A stretch of 64,000 nucleotides of DNA from Calothrix sp. NIES-2100 (lineage in GTDB: Bacteria > Cyanobacteriota > Cyanobacteriia > Cyanobacteriales > Nostocaceae): contig NZ_AP018178.1 in the NCBI RefSeq assembly GCF_002368195.1, positions 4,255,421-4,319,420 on the forward strand. The letters run 5' to 3'. Both the position numbers and the translations under genes were made by a program. Below the pieces are notes generated by a model. It was not told where the DNA came from and searched no databases. It worked only from the letters and a program-made list of their open reading frames with translations. How positions within the stretch are numbered: the stretch's first letter is position 1; each line of letters begins with the position of its first letter. Below are positions 24,701 through 33,637 of the stretch, piece after piece.

Positions 24701-27237
24701 AAGATGTAACCACTGGCATTTAAATTAGTAGCAGTTGCCTTTTCGATGTTCAGCCTTTGACCATCCCAGGCGATCGCGGCACTCAAAGGTTGTGCGATCG
24801 CCCCAATACCTTGGGAAAACTTTACCTGACCCGCCGCACGCACATCAGCTAATTTAGCTGATTGTACCGTACCATCTACTTGCAGTTGACCGCCAAACTG
24901 ACCCCGCAACTGCTGATTTAACTGCTTTAACTTCACACCTTCAGCCGCAACCGCCGCCTGATAGCGACCGTTAGCTAGTTGAATCTTCGAGGCTGTAATT
25001 GTGCCATCTGCAACCTTCACTCTTGCTTGACCAGTAGCAGCAATAGTTTCCACTTTAAAGGATTCAACTGACCCAGCAACGTCGAAATCACCATTTAAAC
25101 TGCCGGGAAATTGCTTAATATTGGGTGCTAATTCTTGCACAGCCAGATTATTGGCTTTGAGTTGCGCTAAATACACACCATCAGCAAGTTGAATATTTTT
25201 CGCCGTGACTGTCCCACCAGCAACAGCCAAGCTACCCTCGCCAGTACCGCGCAGAGTTTTCAGACTAAAATTATCCCGGCTACCTGCTATTTGGAATGTA
25301 CCAGCTAACGGCCCAGTTAAAGCCGGGGGAACATTCTTGAGTATCCGCCCCAATCGCACATTATTAGCGACTAATTGGGCTGCAAAGTTTTGGTCTTGTA
25401 GTTGAATATTAGAAACTGCAACCGTACCCCCACCGATTTGCACACCCGCATTCTCAGTGCGGATGGAAGCAATTTTAAATGGTGATGTTGTCCCAGCCAG
25501 CAGTAAACGACCGTTAAATTCTGCCCCAGCCAAAGAGACATTTTCCAGTTTAGTTTTGTCTACAAAGGATTCTACCTGGACATCAGCAGCTTGGGCTACA
25601 GCTTGCCAACGTTGATTGGCGTAACTACCAGAACCCCGCACCTTACCGCTACTAACATTAGCAACAACATCGCGGAAGAATACAGTCCGATCGCTTGCTA
25701 TGGTAACTGTACCAGTTGCTGGGTAGGTGGCGCTAGGGGCTTGCCATTGGACGACAGTTTGAATGTTACCAGCAATACCAGTTAGCTGCCCTGTACCGGA
25801 GACATTGCCGATTTGAAACGAAGGAGTAGTGTTATAAATTTGGGCGATCGCATCCCCTGGCACATTCTCACCAGTAAAATTAAAATTTAGTTGCGGCGTT
25901 TTCCCTAGTTGAATATTACCTGCACCGGTGACCTTACCCCCAACTGTCGGTGTACCTTGAATATCTTTGAGACTAATCAGGGAATTGCTAGTAGAAAACT
26001 CAAACTTACTACTAACATTCTGAAAATCAACTTTGTCAATGCGGGCAGGTTTCAGCGTCGCCACTGTACCTGTAAGAATTGGTTTATTCGGTGCGCCGGC
26101 TAGCTGTAAATCGGCTTTGACTTCTCCAATGGTAGGCAAAGGTAGTTTTACCTTGAGAGTCTCCAAGGCTGTATTTACATCTACCTGATTGATTTGTCCT
26201 GTTAGCTGATAGCCAGTTTGTCTGTCAATAATACCCGTAGCCACTAAAGGAATTTTGCCGTAATTAGTAGCTAGCTTCTCTAACTTAATTTCCGTTCCTT
26301 GAAAACTGAGTTTTCCTTGGGCATTGTTCAATAATTGAGGTAGACGGGGTATTTGCAGTGCTACCCCTTGCAAAAAGGCACTGCCATACAGTAAAGTCTG
26401 TTGCTGTGGTATCAGTTGAATTTGCAAATCACCATTAACTCGACCCGCCTGTAAAGTCAGTGGTAGCTGAATAATCCGAGTAATATCAGCAGCTAGCAAA
26501 TCTTGTCCGCGAATCTGTAAATCAGCGGCTTGTGTCTTCAGGCGTGTATCTCCTTTCAGCGCCACATTACCACCACTATCGGCTTGAGCTGCAATATCAA
26601 ACCTTATCACCTGGTTATTATCCAACAGTTGGGCAGTGCCGTTGAGTTGGGAAAATCCCACAGGTAAGTTGGGGGGTTGGGGCGTTGTGGATTTTTGTTG
26701 TTCTGGGGTTTTGGACAAGCCTAGCAAAACCAGCTTGCCATTGCGGAACCGAATTTTCTCCAAATCGGTTTTAATCGGGCCGCCTTTACCACCAAGAGTA
26801 ATGCGAGTATTTAGCCAACGCCCTTCCTCATCTTTTTCAATGTAAACATCTGGATTGACTAAACTGACATCTAGTTTTAAATTGCGGTGCAAAATTAACT
26901 GTATTGGGTCAAAACCCACTTCCACCGCCTCAACTTTTACTCTATCTGGATCTGTGGCGGTGGCTGGAATCTCCGAAGCCCCAAACCTTACTCCCATTAA
27001 AGAAAATTCTGTAACGACCCCAAGTTTTACCGGACGGTTGATTGTTGTCGTGAGATTTTTTTCTGCTAAAGGCGCTAAGTCTTTTTGGATAAAACTCTGT
27101 AACCACCAGATACCGCCTGCAATGGAAAGCAGTAATAGTCCGCCTAAAGCAATACCACCGCGACACAACACCAGCAACCAGAAACGTTGACGATTTCGGG
27201 AATTGGAGTGATTAACTTGATTGGGACGCTGAATCAT
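21769..27237 (-). CDS. TamB-like translocation and assembly module protein
   Basis: An 1822-residue protein. Residues about 24-48 are one membrane anchor (WLLVLCRGGIALGGLLLLSI); the rest is a long run of repetitive beta structure with recurring phrases such as VAGG.V.A..IQLA.G.Y...(L)...V, typical of AsmA/TamB bridge proteins that form a hydrophobic groove. The C-terminal 400 residues hold the TamB (DUF490) domain, ending INYRINDSFRLRGSTNLDDDSRAVIEYDRRF. Family knowledge: such proteins span the periplasm between inner and outer membranes and take part in lipid transport or outer-membrane assembly; the chloroplast homologue is TIC236. Tandem internal segments around residues 540-850 are clearly duplicated units. 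It is an isolated gene. Confidence 0.9.
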   Translation of the reverse strand: MIQRPNQVNHSNSRNRQRFWLLVLCRGGIALGGLLLLSIAGGIWWLQSFIQKDLAPLAEKNLTTTINRPVKLGVVTEFSLMGVRFGASEIPATATDPDRVKVEAVEVGFDPIQLILHRNLKLDVSLVNPDVYIEKDEEGRWLNTRITLGGKGGPIKTDLEKIRFRNGKLVLLGLSKTPEQQKSTTPQPPNLPVGFSQLNGTAQLLDNNQVIRFDIAAQADSGGNVALKGDTRLKTQAADLQIRGQDLLAADITRIIQLPLTLQAGRVNGDLQIQLIPQQQTLLYGSAFLQGVALQIPRLPQLLNNAQGKLSFQGTEIKLEKLATNYGKIPLVATGIIDRQTGYQLTGQINQVDVNTALETLKVKLPLPTIGEVKADLQLAGAPNKPILTGTVATLKPARIDKVDFQNVSSKFEFSTSNSLISLKDIQGTPTVGGKVTGAGNIQLGKTPQLNFNFTGENVPGDAIAQIYNTTPSFQIGNVSGTGQLTGIAGNIQTVVQWQAPSATYPATGTVTIASDRTVFFRDVVANVSSGKVRGSGSYANQRWQAVAQAADVQVESFVDKTKLENVSLAGAEFNGRLLLAGTTSPFKIASIRTENAGVQIGGGTVAVSNIQLQDQNFAAQLVANNVRLGRILKNVPPALTGPLAGTFQIAGSRDNFSLKTLRGTGEGSLAVAGGTVTAKNIQLADGVYLAQLKANNLAVQELAPNIKQFPGSLNGDFDVAGSVESFKVETIAATGQARVKVADGTITASKIQLANGRYQAAVAAEGVKLKQLNQQLRGQFGGQLQVDGTVQSAKLADVRAAGQVKFSQGIGAIAQPLSAAIAWDGQRLNIEKATATNLNASGYILANAQEPGVPKITDLNLNVQAQNYDLQQLPIKLPNAVNLAGKADFAGQVTGNLPVPNIQGQLRLRNLAVKNLAFEPVLSGNIQTKQGQGTNLDVAGNSDRITLNLNANNRPNSFLVKWKEASAVGEAQGENLALKLDKFPLQVLNLSLPANTRLGNTALAGALTGDLLVNQDTLAASGNIAIANPAIGRIKGELLTAQFRYSDRTANITDSAFVKGKSRYAFTGNLSTTTKTPQIQGKLNINEGNVQDILTAIQVFDLQDLRGGLQAPTYGTAADLVTVPQGLTNEPLLTQIERVYQVDALLTEQQQQRRDANPVPDLADLQGTFNGEVALDTANGIAAQFNLAGQNWTWGKETEKNEPGRFYLAEQLIAKGSFENGVLRLLPLRIESKDRLIAFKGYVGGNDQSGNLEVKNFPIQALNNFVKLPIGVTGNLNTTVTVAGSIANPKAIGTLQVTEGTINQKKLESATASFSYDTGRLNFDSKFIVNGPEPVNINGSIPYKLPFASVAPNNEKINLAIQVKNEGLALLNVFTNQVAFDNGQGEVDVQISGTKQQPIVNGVAKLNNATFSAQALPEKLTEVSGTAKFNFDRIIVDNLQGKFSQGKVEAAGEIAIANDEEVTIENPLTVNLNQLALNLKGLYQGNANGNVQITGSALHPILGGKVELFNGQVLLAESSNTNKTEDSDSTESFIKADKQNKDEGTSATTRFNNLALVLGKNVQITRPPILNFQAKGTLTVNGSLNQPVPDGKIELENGGVNLFTTQFNLARGYEHTATFRKEQPRDPNLDIRLYAKVLDGNLTSDISKLNTTGLSTLETIRVEATVKGPASKLNENLQLSSSPSRGQTELVALLGGGFVDTQGRGDSTLGLINIAGSAVFNNFQGAFNQIGNAFGLSELRLFPTVISDNPEAGKSNSTIELAMEAGVDISSKFSISGIKILTANDPLQWGINYRINDSFRLRGSTNLDDDSRAVIEYDRRF

Positions 27238-27739
27238 TGGCTTTCACTCTTTGTTTGGCGACTTTAGCTGACTTACTGCCGATGTCAATTAGTACTAGAT
27301 GGCTCTGCCATTATTTAGAATACGTCAACTCAACCTCAGGCTTGATTGCTGGAGTCGAGGAAATTGTTCTATTCAATAATATTGGCATTGTCAGGAATAC
27401 CGTAATCAAGTAAACTACGCAAACTGTGGGCTGAAAAATTTCTCTACTGGCAGTGTTTCACGAGAGCGTAGTCCAATATACAAACTAGAGATGGCACGCT
27501 TGAGTGATTAAGGCGATCGCAATAGCAACAACTTCTACTCCAGCTCGAATGCCATTGTACTTCAGGAAAGTTGGTAACTCAGACAAACACATAATTATCG
27601 TAGACGGCAGTACCTTAGTCATGTTCCAGAAATATTTCCAGCTGAAGAAAATAAATCAAAGGTTAGCCGATAGGTACAACCTAGAACTTTAATAAGATAT
27701 AGACCAGAGAACCACCATTAAAGATAGATTGTGACATTT

Positions 27740-28165
27740 ATGCGTGTTTTTGTATTGATTTTCAATGTAGGAACTGAAAATGAGGGGATTCACAGCGTGC
27801 GGATAGGCGATCGCAATCAAATTCTCATGTTTGAATCAGAAGATGACGCAACCCGCTACGCTTTAATGTTAGAAGCTCAGGATTTCCCAGTACCATCAGT
27901 AGAAGAGATTGAGGACGAAGAAATCAAAGAATTTTGTCAAAGCGCCAATTATGACTGGGAACTAGTCACCGAAAACAGTAGTATAGTCGTGACTCCCCCA
28001 GAACTAAATGTAGAAGAAACCGACTGGAAGCCAGATGGGCAAACAGAAGAAACCGATCAGGAAACGAAAGAAACATTGCGCCCTAATCCACCAGACCCAA
28101 CAAAACCAGACTTATCTGATGCTGAACTAGAAAAGATCCGTCGCAAATTGGAAGGATTATTGTAA
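27740..28165 (+). CDS. DUF3110 family protein
   Basis: 141 residues from the ATG used here (a GTG three codons upstream is also in frame). The first 80 residues match the cyanobacterial/plastid DUF3110 pattern: MRVFVLIFNVGTENEGIHSVRIGDRNQILMFESEDDATRYALMLEAQDFP, then VEEIEDEEIKEFC. The C-terminal half is a low-complexity acidic, Pro- and Thr-rich tail (ETDQETKETLRPNPPDPTKPD) finishing with a short charged helix. Soluble, unknown function; the family is conserved among oxygenic phototrophs. It lies between tamB and a TnpB element in the same direction as murQ. Confidence 0.75.
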   Translation: MRVFVLIFNVGTENEGIHSVRIGDRNQILMFESEDDATRYALMLEAQDFPVPSVEEIEDEEIKEFCQSANYDWELVTENSSIVVTPPELNVEETDWKPDGQTEETDQETKETLRPNPPDPTKPDLSDAELEKIRRKLEGLL

Positions 28166-28451
28166 TTTGTCAGTTGTCATTGGTGATTAGTCATTGGGCA
28201 TGAAGCATGGGGCATGGGGCATTTCTGATGTATCTCCCTCCCCTTTGTCCCCCTTCCCTTGTCCCCTCTCATCCCCCGGTTGCTGAGCGTAAAGCCTGCG
28301 GTATAGCTTCTCTGCCAGAGGCTGCGCCAAGGCTTAGGGCGCAGCCTCTCGTCCCTTGCGCGTCTCCCCTTGGGAGAAGAGAAGCACATCACCTTTCCTC
28401 GCTTTGTTGTCAAAAAACCTACACTTATCAGGGGATGCTTGTGGGTGCTTT
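28166..28451. repeat. Repeat-rich intergenic region with strong hairpins
   Basis: Short TCATTGGTGATTAGTC and GCATGGGGCATGG units, a CCCTTTGTCCCCC tract, then a perfect 12-base-pair hairpin AGAGGCTGCGCC / GGCGCAGCCTCT (28317-28349) and a smaller TCTCCC-CTT-GGGAGA hairpin (about 28364). No gene is seen. The right end of the TnpB element probably starts at about 28452. Confidence 0.6.
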
Positions 28452-28530
28452 GTTGACATCCTCCCACCGCTAACCCTTGCGGGTGTAGCGAGGGATTCCT
28501 AAGATTCACAACTTAGGTTTCTGTTTCTTT
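28452..28530 (-). ncRNA. Candidate right end and omega RNA 3' part of the TnpB element
   Basis: Directly behind the tnpB stop codon the minus strand reads a stem CGCTA-C-ACCC-GCAA-GGGT-TAGCG (28468-28490) and ends GTGGGAGGATGTCAA. This sequence type is the usual right end of IS200/IS605-family elements, whose transcript 3' end forms the guide (omega) RNA of TnpB; the bases beyond about 28452 would be the guide. The exact boundary is not determined. Confidence 0.5.
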
Positions 28531-29693
28531 CCCTTACGGGTTTTTCGCAGTTGCCCTTTAACACTATGGTTATCAGGTCTTACACTCGCTCCACAGACTG
28601 CAACGGTGTGTCCCACCGCCAAAATATTCTTGGCTGCGTTAATATCCCTGTCGTGGTGTGTTCCGCAGTTGGGACAGTCCCACTCCCTGATATTCAACGG
28701 CAATTTATCAACAATATGCCCACAGTTGCCACAGCGTTTAGAACTGGGAAACCATCGGTCAATTTTTACCAAGTTTCGACCATACCAAAGAGCTTTGTAA
28801 TCCAGTTGTCTCACCAATTCGCCCCATGCAGCATCACTGATAGCGCGGGCAAGTTTTGGATTCTTGACCATATTCTTAACCGCCAAATCCTCAACAACTA
28901 TCGTTTGGTTTTCACGAATCAGTCGAGTTGTCAGTTTATGGGTATGGTCAATCCTTGCATCAGAGATTTTAGCTTGAATCCGAGCTACCTTGAGTCTTGC
29001 TTTATCTCGGTTACGAGAACCTTTTTGCTTACGACTCAAAGACTTCTGTGCTTTCCTCAATTTTTGGTAGTGCTTGTCAAACACTTTGGGATTGGCAATT
29101 TTCTCTCCTGTACTCAGACTAACAAGAGAACTAACCCCAACATCCAACCCCACAGCACTATCACCAGAGTGCAAAGTTTCGTCAGCTGGATCGTTAAGGA
29201 GCAAGCTGACAAACCATCGTCCAGAAGGCTCAAGTCTCACTGTGATGGTACTAGGTTCACATCCCTTTGGCAGTTGCCTAGACCATTTGATTGGCAGTGG
29301 TTGAGAACACTTAGCCAGGTAGACTTGTCCATTCTTCCACCGGAAAGCAGACTTGGTAAACTCTGCACTACCGCCACTACGCTTCTTTTTGAAGTTGGGG
29401 TATTTCGCCCTGCCAGCAAAGAAATTAGTGAAAGCAGTTTGCAGATGTCTCAAGCCTTGTTGCAGTGGCACGCAACTAACCTCATTCAAAAACTGGAGGT
29501 CTTCAAGTCTTTTCCACTGCGTCAACATAGCAGAAGACTGAACGTAATCAACCTTCTCCTGCCTCTCATACCAAGCTTCGGTTCTAGCTGCCAAAGCTTT
29601 GTTAAAAACCAATCGTACACAGCCAATTGTCCGGCGCAATATCTGTTCTTGCTCGGCAGTTGGATACACTCTGTAACGATAGGCTTTTTCCAT
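28506..29693 (-). CDS. tnpB: RNA-guided endonuclease TnpB (IS605 OrfB)
   Basis: A complete, undisrupted 395-residue TnpB. N-terminal helix-turn-helix segment MEKAYRYRVYPTAEQEQILRRTIGCVRLVFNKAL; RuvC catalytic residues are the Asp in VGLDVGVSSLVSL, the Glu in IVVEDLAVKNMVKN, and the Asp in HDRDINAAKNILA; the zinc ribbon is CGNCG ... CPNCG. The basic C-terminal tail (GQLRKTRKGKKQKPKL) is usual. TnpB proteins cut DNA next to a short target-adjacent motif using an omega RNA encoded at the element's right end, which helps retain the element. All catalytic residues are intact, so it is potentially active. Confidence 0.95.
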   Translation of the reverse strand: MEKAYRYRVYPTAEQEQILRRTIGCVRLVFNKALAARTEAWYERQEKVDYVQSSAMLTQWKRLEDLQFLNEVSCVPLQQGLRHLQTAFTNFFAGRAKYPNFKKKRSGGSAEFTKSAFRWKNGQVYLAKCSQPLPIKWSRQLPKGCEPSTITVRLEPSGRWFVSLLLNDPADETLHSGDSAVGLDVGVSSLVSLSTGEKIANPKVFDKHYQKLRKAQKSLSRKQKGSRNRDKARLKVARIQAKISDARIDHTHKLTTRLIRENQTIVVEDLAVKNMVKNPKLARAISDAAWGELVRQLDYKALWYGRNLVKIDRWFPSSKRCGNCGHIVDKLPLNIREWDCPNCGTHHDRDINAAKNILAVGHTVAVCGASVRPDNHSVKGQLRKTRKGKKQKPKL

Positions 29694-29995
29694 ACTTCAC
29701 ATTTTATCACTAAATCTGTGAGGCAGTCGGAGACAGGAGCGGTTTCCGTCGAGTCCGAACTGCCGAACCCGAAGGGTGAAATACGTACAATTCGCTATGT
29801 GCCAAAACTTAATTACTCACTCGTCGCTCACCCCGTCACCTGTTGTTGCTTTGCAGCAATTCGGCTTCATTGTGAAGCTCAAGCGGACTCCCCATTCCTC
29901 TCACCGCCAAGCTGTCGCTGTGGCGGGAGTCGCCTGGGGGTGTTAGATGACATCTGAACTAATGACCAATAACAAATGACACAGGACAAAAATCA

Positions 29996-30913
29996 ATGAC
30001 AAATTTCCAGGAACGCGGCTATCTTTTAACTGAGCAAGTTAACTCTAATAGTCTGAATTTAGATCAGATCAGTTCTCTGGAATTGGTAGAGTTGTTTAAT
30101 AACGAAGACCACAACGCAGTTGCAGCAGTAGCGGCGGCTAAAACTCAGATATCTGAAGCGATTGATTGTACAGCTGAGCGTTTGCGCCAGGGAGGACGGT
30201 TATTTTATGTTGGTGCGGGGACAAGTGGGAGATTGGGAGTATTAGATGCTGCTGAATGTCCACCTACCTTTTGTTCACCACCAGAATTGGTACAGGGGAT
30301 TATAGCTGGCGGTGCTGGCGCATTAGTGCGTAGTTCGGAAGATTTAGAAGACCGTGCGCAAGATGGAGAAGCTGCGATCGCCCAACGCCAGATTACACAA
30401 TTAGATGTGGTAGTAGGGATAACTGCCGGTGGGACAACGCCTTTTGTTCACGGAGCTATGAACGCAGCCCGCCAACGGGGAGCCATCACAATTTTTATGG
30501 CCTGTGTGCCTGCTGAACAGGTAAAGTTTGATGCCGATGTTGATATTCGGCTGTTAACTGGCCCCGAGATCCTCGCTGGTTCAACTCGCCTGAAAGCTGG
30601 GACAGCCACAAAGCTAGCTCTCAATATTCTTTCTACCGGAGTGATGGTCAAACTAGGTAAAGTTTACGGCAATCGCATGGTAGATGTTGCTGTCACTAAT
30701 CAAAAATTACGCGATCGCGCTTTGCGAATTCTGCAAGATCTCACAGACTTAAGTCGGGAAGATGCCGGTTTATTACTAGATCGTAGCGGTAATTGGGTGA
30801 AGTTAGCTCTATTAATGCACTGGACTGGGTTAGACAAACCAGCAGGCGATCAACTTTTGTCAGAACATCATGGTAATTTGAGGGCAGCTATTGCCAGCTA
30901 CAATATCAAATAG
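29996..30913 (+). CDS. murQ: N-acetylmuramic acid 6-phosphate etherase
   Basis: A 305-residue protein of normal MurQ length. Signatures: RGYLLTEQVNSNSLNLDQ at the start, GGRLFYVGAGTSGRLGVLDAAECPPTF (sugar-isomerase SIS fold with the catalytic Glu), GGAGALVRSSEDLEDRAQDG, GITAGGTTPFVHGAM and STRLKAGTATKLALNILSTG. It cleaves the lactyl ether of MurNAc-6-phosphate to give GlcNAc-6-phosphate and D-lactate, part of peptidoglycan recycling in the cytosol. No anmK or mur transport gene is adjacent. Confidence 0.97.
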   Translation: MTNFQERGYLLTEQVNSNSLNLDQISSLELVELFNNEDHNAVAAVAAAKTQISEAIDCTAERLRQGGRLFYVGAGTSGRLGVLDAAECPPTFCSPPELVQGIIAGGAGALVRSSEDLEDRAQDGEAAIAQRQITQLDVVVGITAGGTTPFVHGAMNAARQRGAITIFMACVPAEQVKFDADVDIRLLTGPEILAGSTRLKAGTATKLALNILSTGVMVKLGKVYGNRMVDVAVTNQKLRDRALRILQDLTDLSREDAGLLLDRSGNWVKLALLMHWTGLDKPAGDQLLSEHHGNLRAAIASYNIK

Positions 30914-31648
30914 TCCTCATAAAAAACTCTCAACAATAAGTCACTCAGGTGTGTTTAGCTCCAAGCTAACGCACCTTAGCAAATGAAAGCGGGATCTGGT
31001 TTTTGAAGATTGTATAAACCTTATCTCTCCATCGGCGAAGGGCAAAAATGAACTTTTTAAGCATTTTTAATCGATAATAAATGCTTTAATACCAATTAGT
31101 AAAATTCTGCGGACAAAACAAACAAATTAATCAAAATTAACAATTTGAATTCTAACTTTTGAATTAAATTATTTTTTAATAATTCCGTATAAATCCCGAT
31201 TATTATTGACCGGAAAAATGGATAATATAATATATCACAACTCGAACCACTAACATGTGAGAATATATCAATTTCACCTGATTAGTTAATCTTTGGTAGA
31301 GCATAGAGTTAAAAGAAGGAGAATTAATTTCTAAATCGCTCTTCTGATAACAATATTTTTACCATAATTTGAAATTTGTGATTATTTCGATTCCTGCCAA
31401 GCAAAATTTTAGATTGTGGATTGCCGATTTGAGATGGAAATTTTATCCTCATCTAAAATCCAAAATTTAAAATACAATTGGATGAAACAAATCCCGCCAT
31501 CCAAGATTTAAAATCCAAAATTGAATGACTTAGTAGCTGTCCATCTAAGTTGTACATAATAAATAGCAAGCATCCGGCAATGTTTGCAAAATCTATTGAG
31601 AAGCTAGAGATGTTTTCTAGTTACTAAATAGATAATTTAGCTTTGTCA
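30914..31648. other. Long AT-rich intergenic region before the pix cluster
   Basis: 735 bases without a convincing gene. An imperfect hairpin GGTGTGTTTAGCT / AGCTAACGCACC (30948-30975) follows murQ and may end its transcript. Later there are AAAATCCAAAATTTAAAAT repeat units (31436-31525). The 100 bases before the pixG start are a likely promoter region, since the pix operon begins here, but no clear boxes are assigned. Confidence 0.45.
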
Positions 31649-32875
31649 ATGGCTGACTTATTAGTTGCAGGACAATGTATGCTCTACCAAGAAATGATGT
31701 TAACAAATAATTTAATTGATGAATTTAAAGCTTGTACCCAACTACAATACAGTGGCAATTTAACAATTAAAAGTTCTAAAGGACACCAATGGATTTTTTA
31801 TTATCGGCTAGGACGAATAGTTTGGGCATCAGGAGGAATTCATCCTTTCCGGCGTTGGCGTAGACAGATGTCACAACATTGCCCGCAAATAGATGTAGAT
31901 AAAATCCGTTTAAGTTCTCATGACCTATCAATGGATTATTGGGATTATCGTCTCCTAGAAATCTTATATAAAAAACAAAAAATTCAACGAGAGCAAATCC
32001 ACGCTATTGTAGAGAACACAATAGCAGAATTGTTTTTTGATCTAGCTCAAGAGGCTGATTTTACTTCTGTAACTTGTAATCGCAGCCAACAAATGATTTT
32101 AGACATGCCAATGAGCTTCACGAGTGCAGATATTTCTTTAAAGCAGATGCAAGACTCGTGGAAACTTTGGTCAGAAGCAGGTTTGAGTAATTTATATCCT
32201 GATTTAGCACCAATCCTGCGCAAACCAGAACAACTCCAGCAATTGGTAAGTGCATCTGTTTACAACAACTTTGTCACTTTGATTAATGGCAAATTAACGC
32301 TGCGAGATTTAGCAGTAAAAATGAAGCAGAATGTTATGCCAGTAGCGCGTTCATTGTTGCCATATATCCTCAAAGGCATTATTGAACTGATAGAAATACC
32401 AGATTTACCTTTAGCAGTCATTGAAGCCGAGAAAAATCTCACAGCGACAAAAACACAGTCTCCAATTGCGCCATTGATTGCCTGTATAGATGACAGTCCC
32501 CAAATCTGTAAAATCATGGAGGAGATTATTACCTCACATGGGTTAAGATTCATCAAGATTCCAGATGCTGTCCAAGCTCTACCAACTTTAATTCAAAATA
32601 AGCCAGACTTAATTTTTTTGGATTTGATCATGCCTGTTGCTAGTGGTTACGAAATCTGCACTCAGCTGCGACGAATTTCTAGCTTTGCTAACACACCAGT
32701 GATTATCCTGACTGGCCATGATGGCCTTTTAGATAGAGTTCGCGCTAAAGTAGCTGGTTCTACGGATTACCTAACTAAACCTGTAGCTAGTGATAAGGTA
32801 ATGGGTATAGTACGTAAGTATTTACCTATCCCAGCCGCATCAATCAAGAGATCCCCTACAAAAATTAACAGTTGA
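31649..32875 (+). CDS. pixG: PatA/PixG-type response regulator
   Basis: 408 residues. The N-terminal half is the PATAN-type (DUF4388-like) region of PatA and PixG: FKACTQLQYSGNLTIKSSKGHQWIFYYRLGRIVWASGG is the hallmark. Residues about 278-395 form a receiver domain (LIACIDDSPQICKIMEEII, phospho-acceptor Asp325 in FLDLIMP, the LTGHDG segment and the KP lysine YLTKPV). It lacks a DNA-binding domain. In phototaxis clusters PixG acts at the output, interacting with the type IV pilus system. A TTG two codons upstream is also in frame. It is the first gene of the five-gene pix cluster. Confidence 0.88.
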   Translation: MADLLVAGQCMLYQEMMLTNNLIDEFKACTQLQYSGNLTIKSSKGHQWIFYYRLGRIVWASGGIHPFRRWRRQMSQHCPQIDVDKIRLSSHDLSMDYWDYRLLEILYKKQKIQREQIHAIVENTIAELFFDLAQEADFTSVTCNRSQQMILDMPMSFTSADISLKQMQDSWKLWSEAGLSNLYPDLAPILRKPEQLQQLVSASVYNNFVTLINGKLTLRDLAVKMKQNVMPVARSLLPYILKGIIELIEIPDLPLAVIEAEKNLTATKTQSPIAPLIACIDDSPQICKIMEEIITSHGLRFIKIPDAVQALPTLIQNKPDLIFLDLIMPVASGYEICTQLRRISSFANTPVIILTGHDGLLDRVRAKVAGSTDYLTKPVASDKVMGIVRKYLPIPAASIKRSPTKINS

Positions 32876-32985
32876 TAATTCAAAGAATTATAAATTTTTT
32901 GAAAACTTGATAAAAATTTTGGTTTTTAAGTGCTTTTTCTGAGGTGAAAAAAGCAGAAATCAATCACGATAATATCAATACTGTA

Positions 32986-33112
32986 ACTTACGCAATTGTA
33001 ATAATAAATAAAGGTGAGAGTCGTCAAAAGTCATAGTCCGGAGTCAAATGACCAACGAATGACTAATGACCAATGACAGCCTCAACTAGAAATATATGAC
33101 ACTTGCGTAAGT
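32986..33112. repeat. MITE-like element inside the pix cluster
   Basis: Terminal inverted repeats ACTTACGCAA (32986-32995) and TTGCGTAAGT (33103-33112) flank about 107 bases that include ATGACCAATGACC units. The same ACTTACGC ends occur in the element at 54761-54870. It separates pixG from pixH. Confidence 0.7.
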
Positions 33113-33171
33113 CCTCAATACAAAACTATGTTTGGGTTGAAAGTTAGATAGAAATTTAATTGGTAATTACC

Positions 33172-33537
33172 ATGAACACTGCTCTAGTTGTTGAGGATGG
33201 TTTGACTGATATGGAAATTATCAGTAGATATTTGCAACAAGCCGGATATTACGTAATTAGCGCTAAAAGTAGTGAAGAAGCGCAGGACAAAATCGGCGTA
33301 GCTAAGCCAGATGTGATATTTCTCGATGTCATTTTGCCAGGTAAAAGTGGCTATGAAATTTGTCGCGAACTCAAAAGCAACCCTGATACCAGTCAAATTC
33401 CAGTAGTTTTTTGTTCAACAAAAAACAGTGATGTTGATAAAATTTGGGGCAATATGCTCGGTGCCGAAGCTTATTTATCGAAACCTATTAATCAGGAAGA
33501 ATTGGTTGTGACTTTACAGCGATTAATTAATCATTAG
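33172..33537 (+). CDS. pixH: CheY-like response regulator PixH
   Basis: A 121-residue stand-alone receiver domain: acidic pocket ALVVEDGLTDME, phospho-acceptor Asp52 in IFLDVILPGKSGYEI, the Ser/Thr switch region VVFCSTKNSDVDK, and the lysine in AYLSKPINQEE. A GTG four codons upstream is in frame, but the ATG fits the family. In the pix system PixH is the second response regulator and is thought to act as phosphate sink or opposite-acting output to PixG. Confidence 0.88.
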   Translation: MNTALVVEDGLTDMEIISRYLQQAGYYVISAKSSEEAQDKIGVAKPDVIFLDVILPGKSGYEICRELKSNPDTSQIPVVFCSTKNSDVDKIWGNMLGAEAYLSKPINQEELVVTLQRLINH

Positions 33538-33637
33538 CGATACCAAGCATCGATGCAAAATCATAGTCACAACTTGGTCATCAATTACGCAACGAAAGTG
33601 ACTACAGGGAAACATCTATCATCAAGGACAAATAACT

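Larger units (their letters stand above)
28452..29770 (-). mobile_element. IS200/IS605-type element with tnpB only
   Basis: A tnpB gene flanked by a recognisable right end (28452) and a possible left end: the inverted repeat GGCAGTCGGA / TCCGAACTGCC at about 29722-29764. No Y1 transposase (tnpA) is adjacent, so transposition would need one supplied in trans. The left boundary is an estimate. Confidence 0.6.

Noticed and set aside
27504..27692. A 61-codon frame between tamB and the DUF3110 gene
   Set aside because: No recognised motif, no ribosome-binding site and composition like the flanking intergenic DNA; cannot be supported as a gene.
28551..29957. A 468-codon open frame on the plus strand across the TnpB element
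   Set aside because: It is antisense to tnpB, whose product has all family motifs; the translated antisense frame shows no domain and is a shadow of the coding strand.
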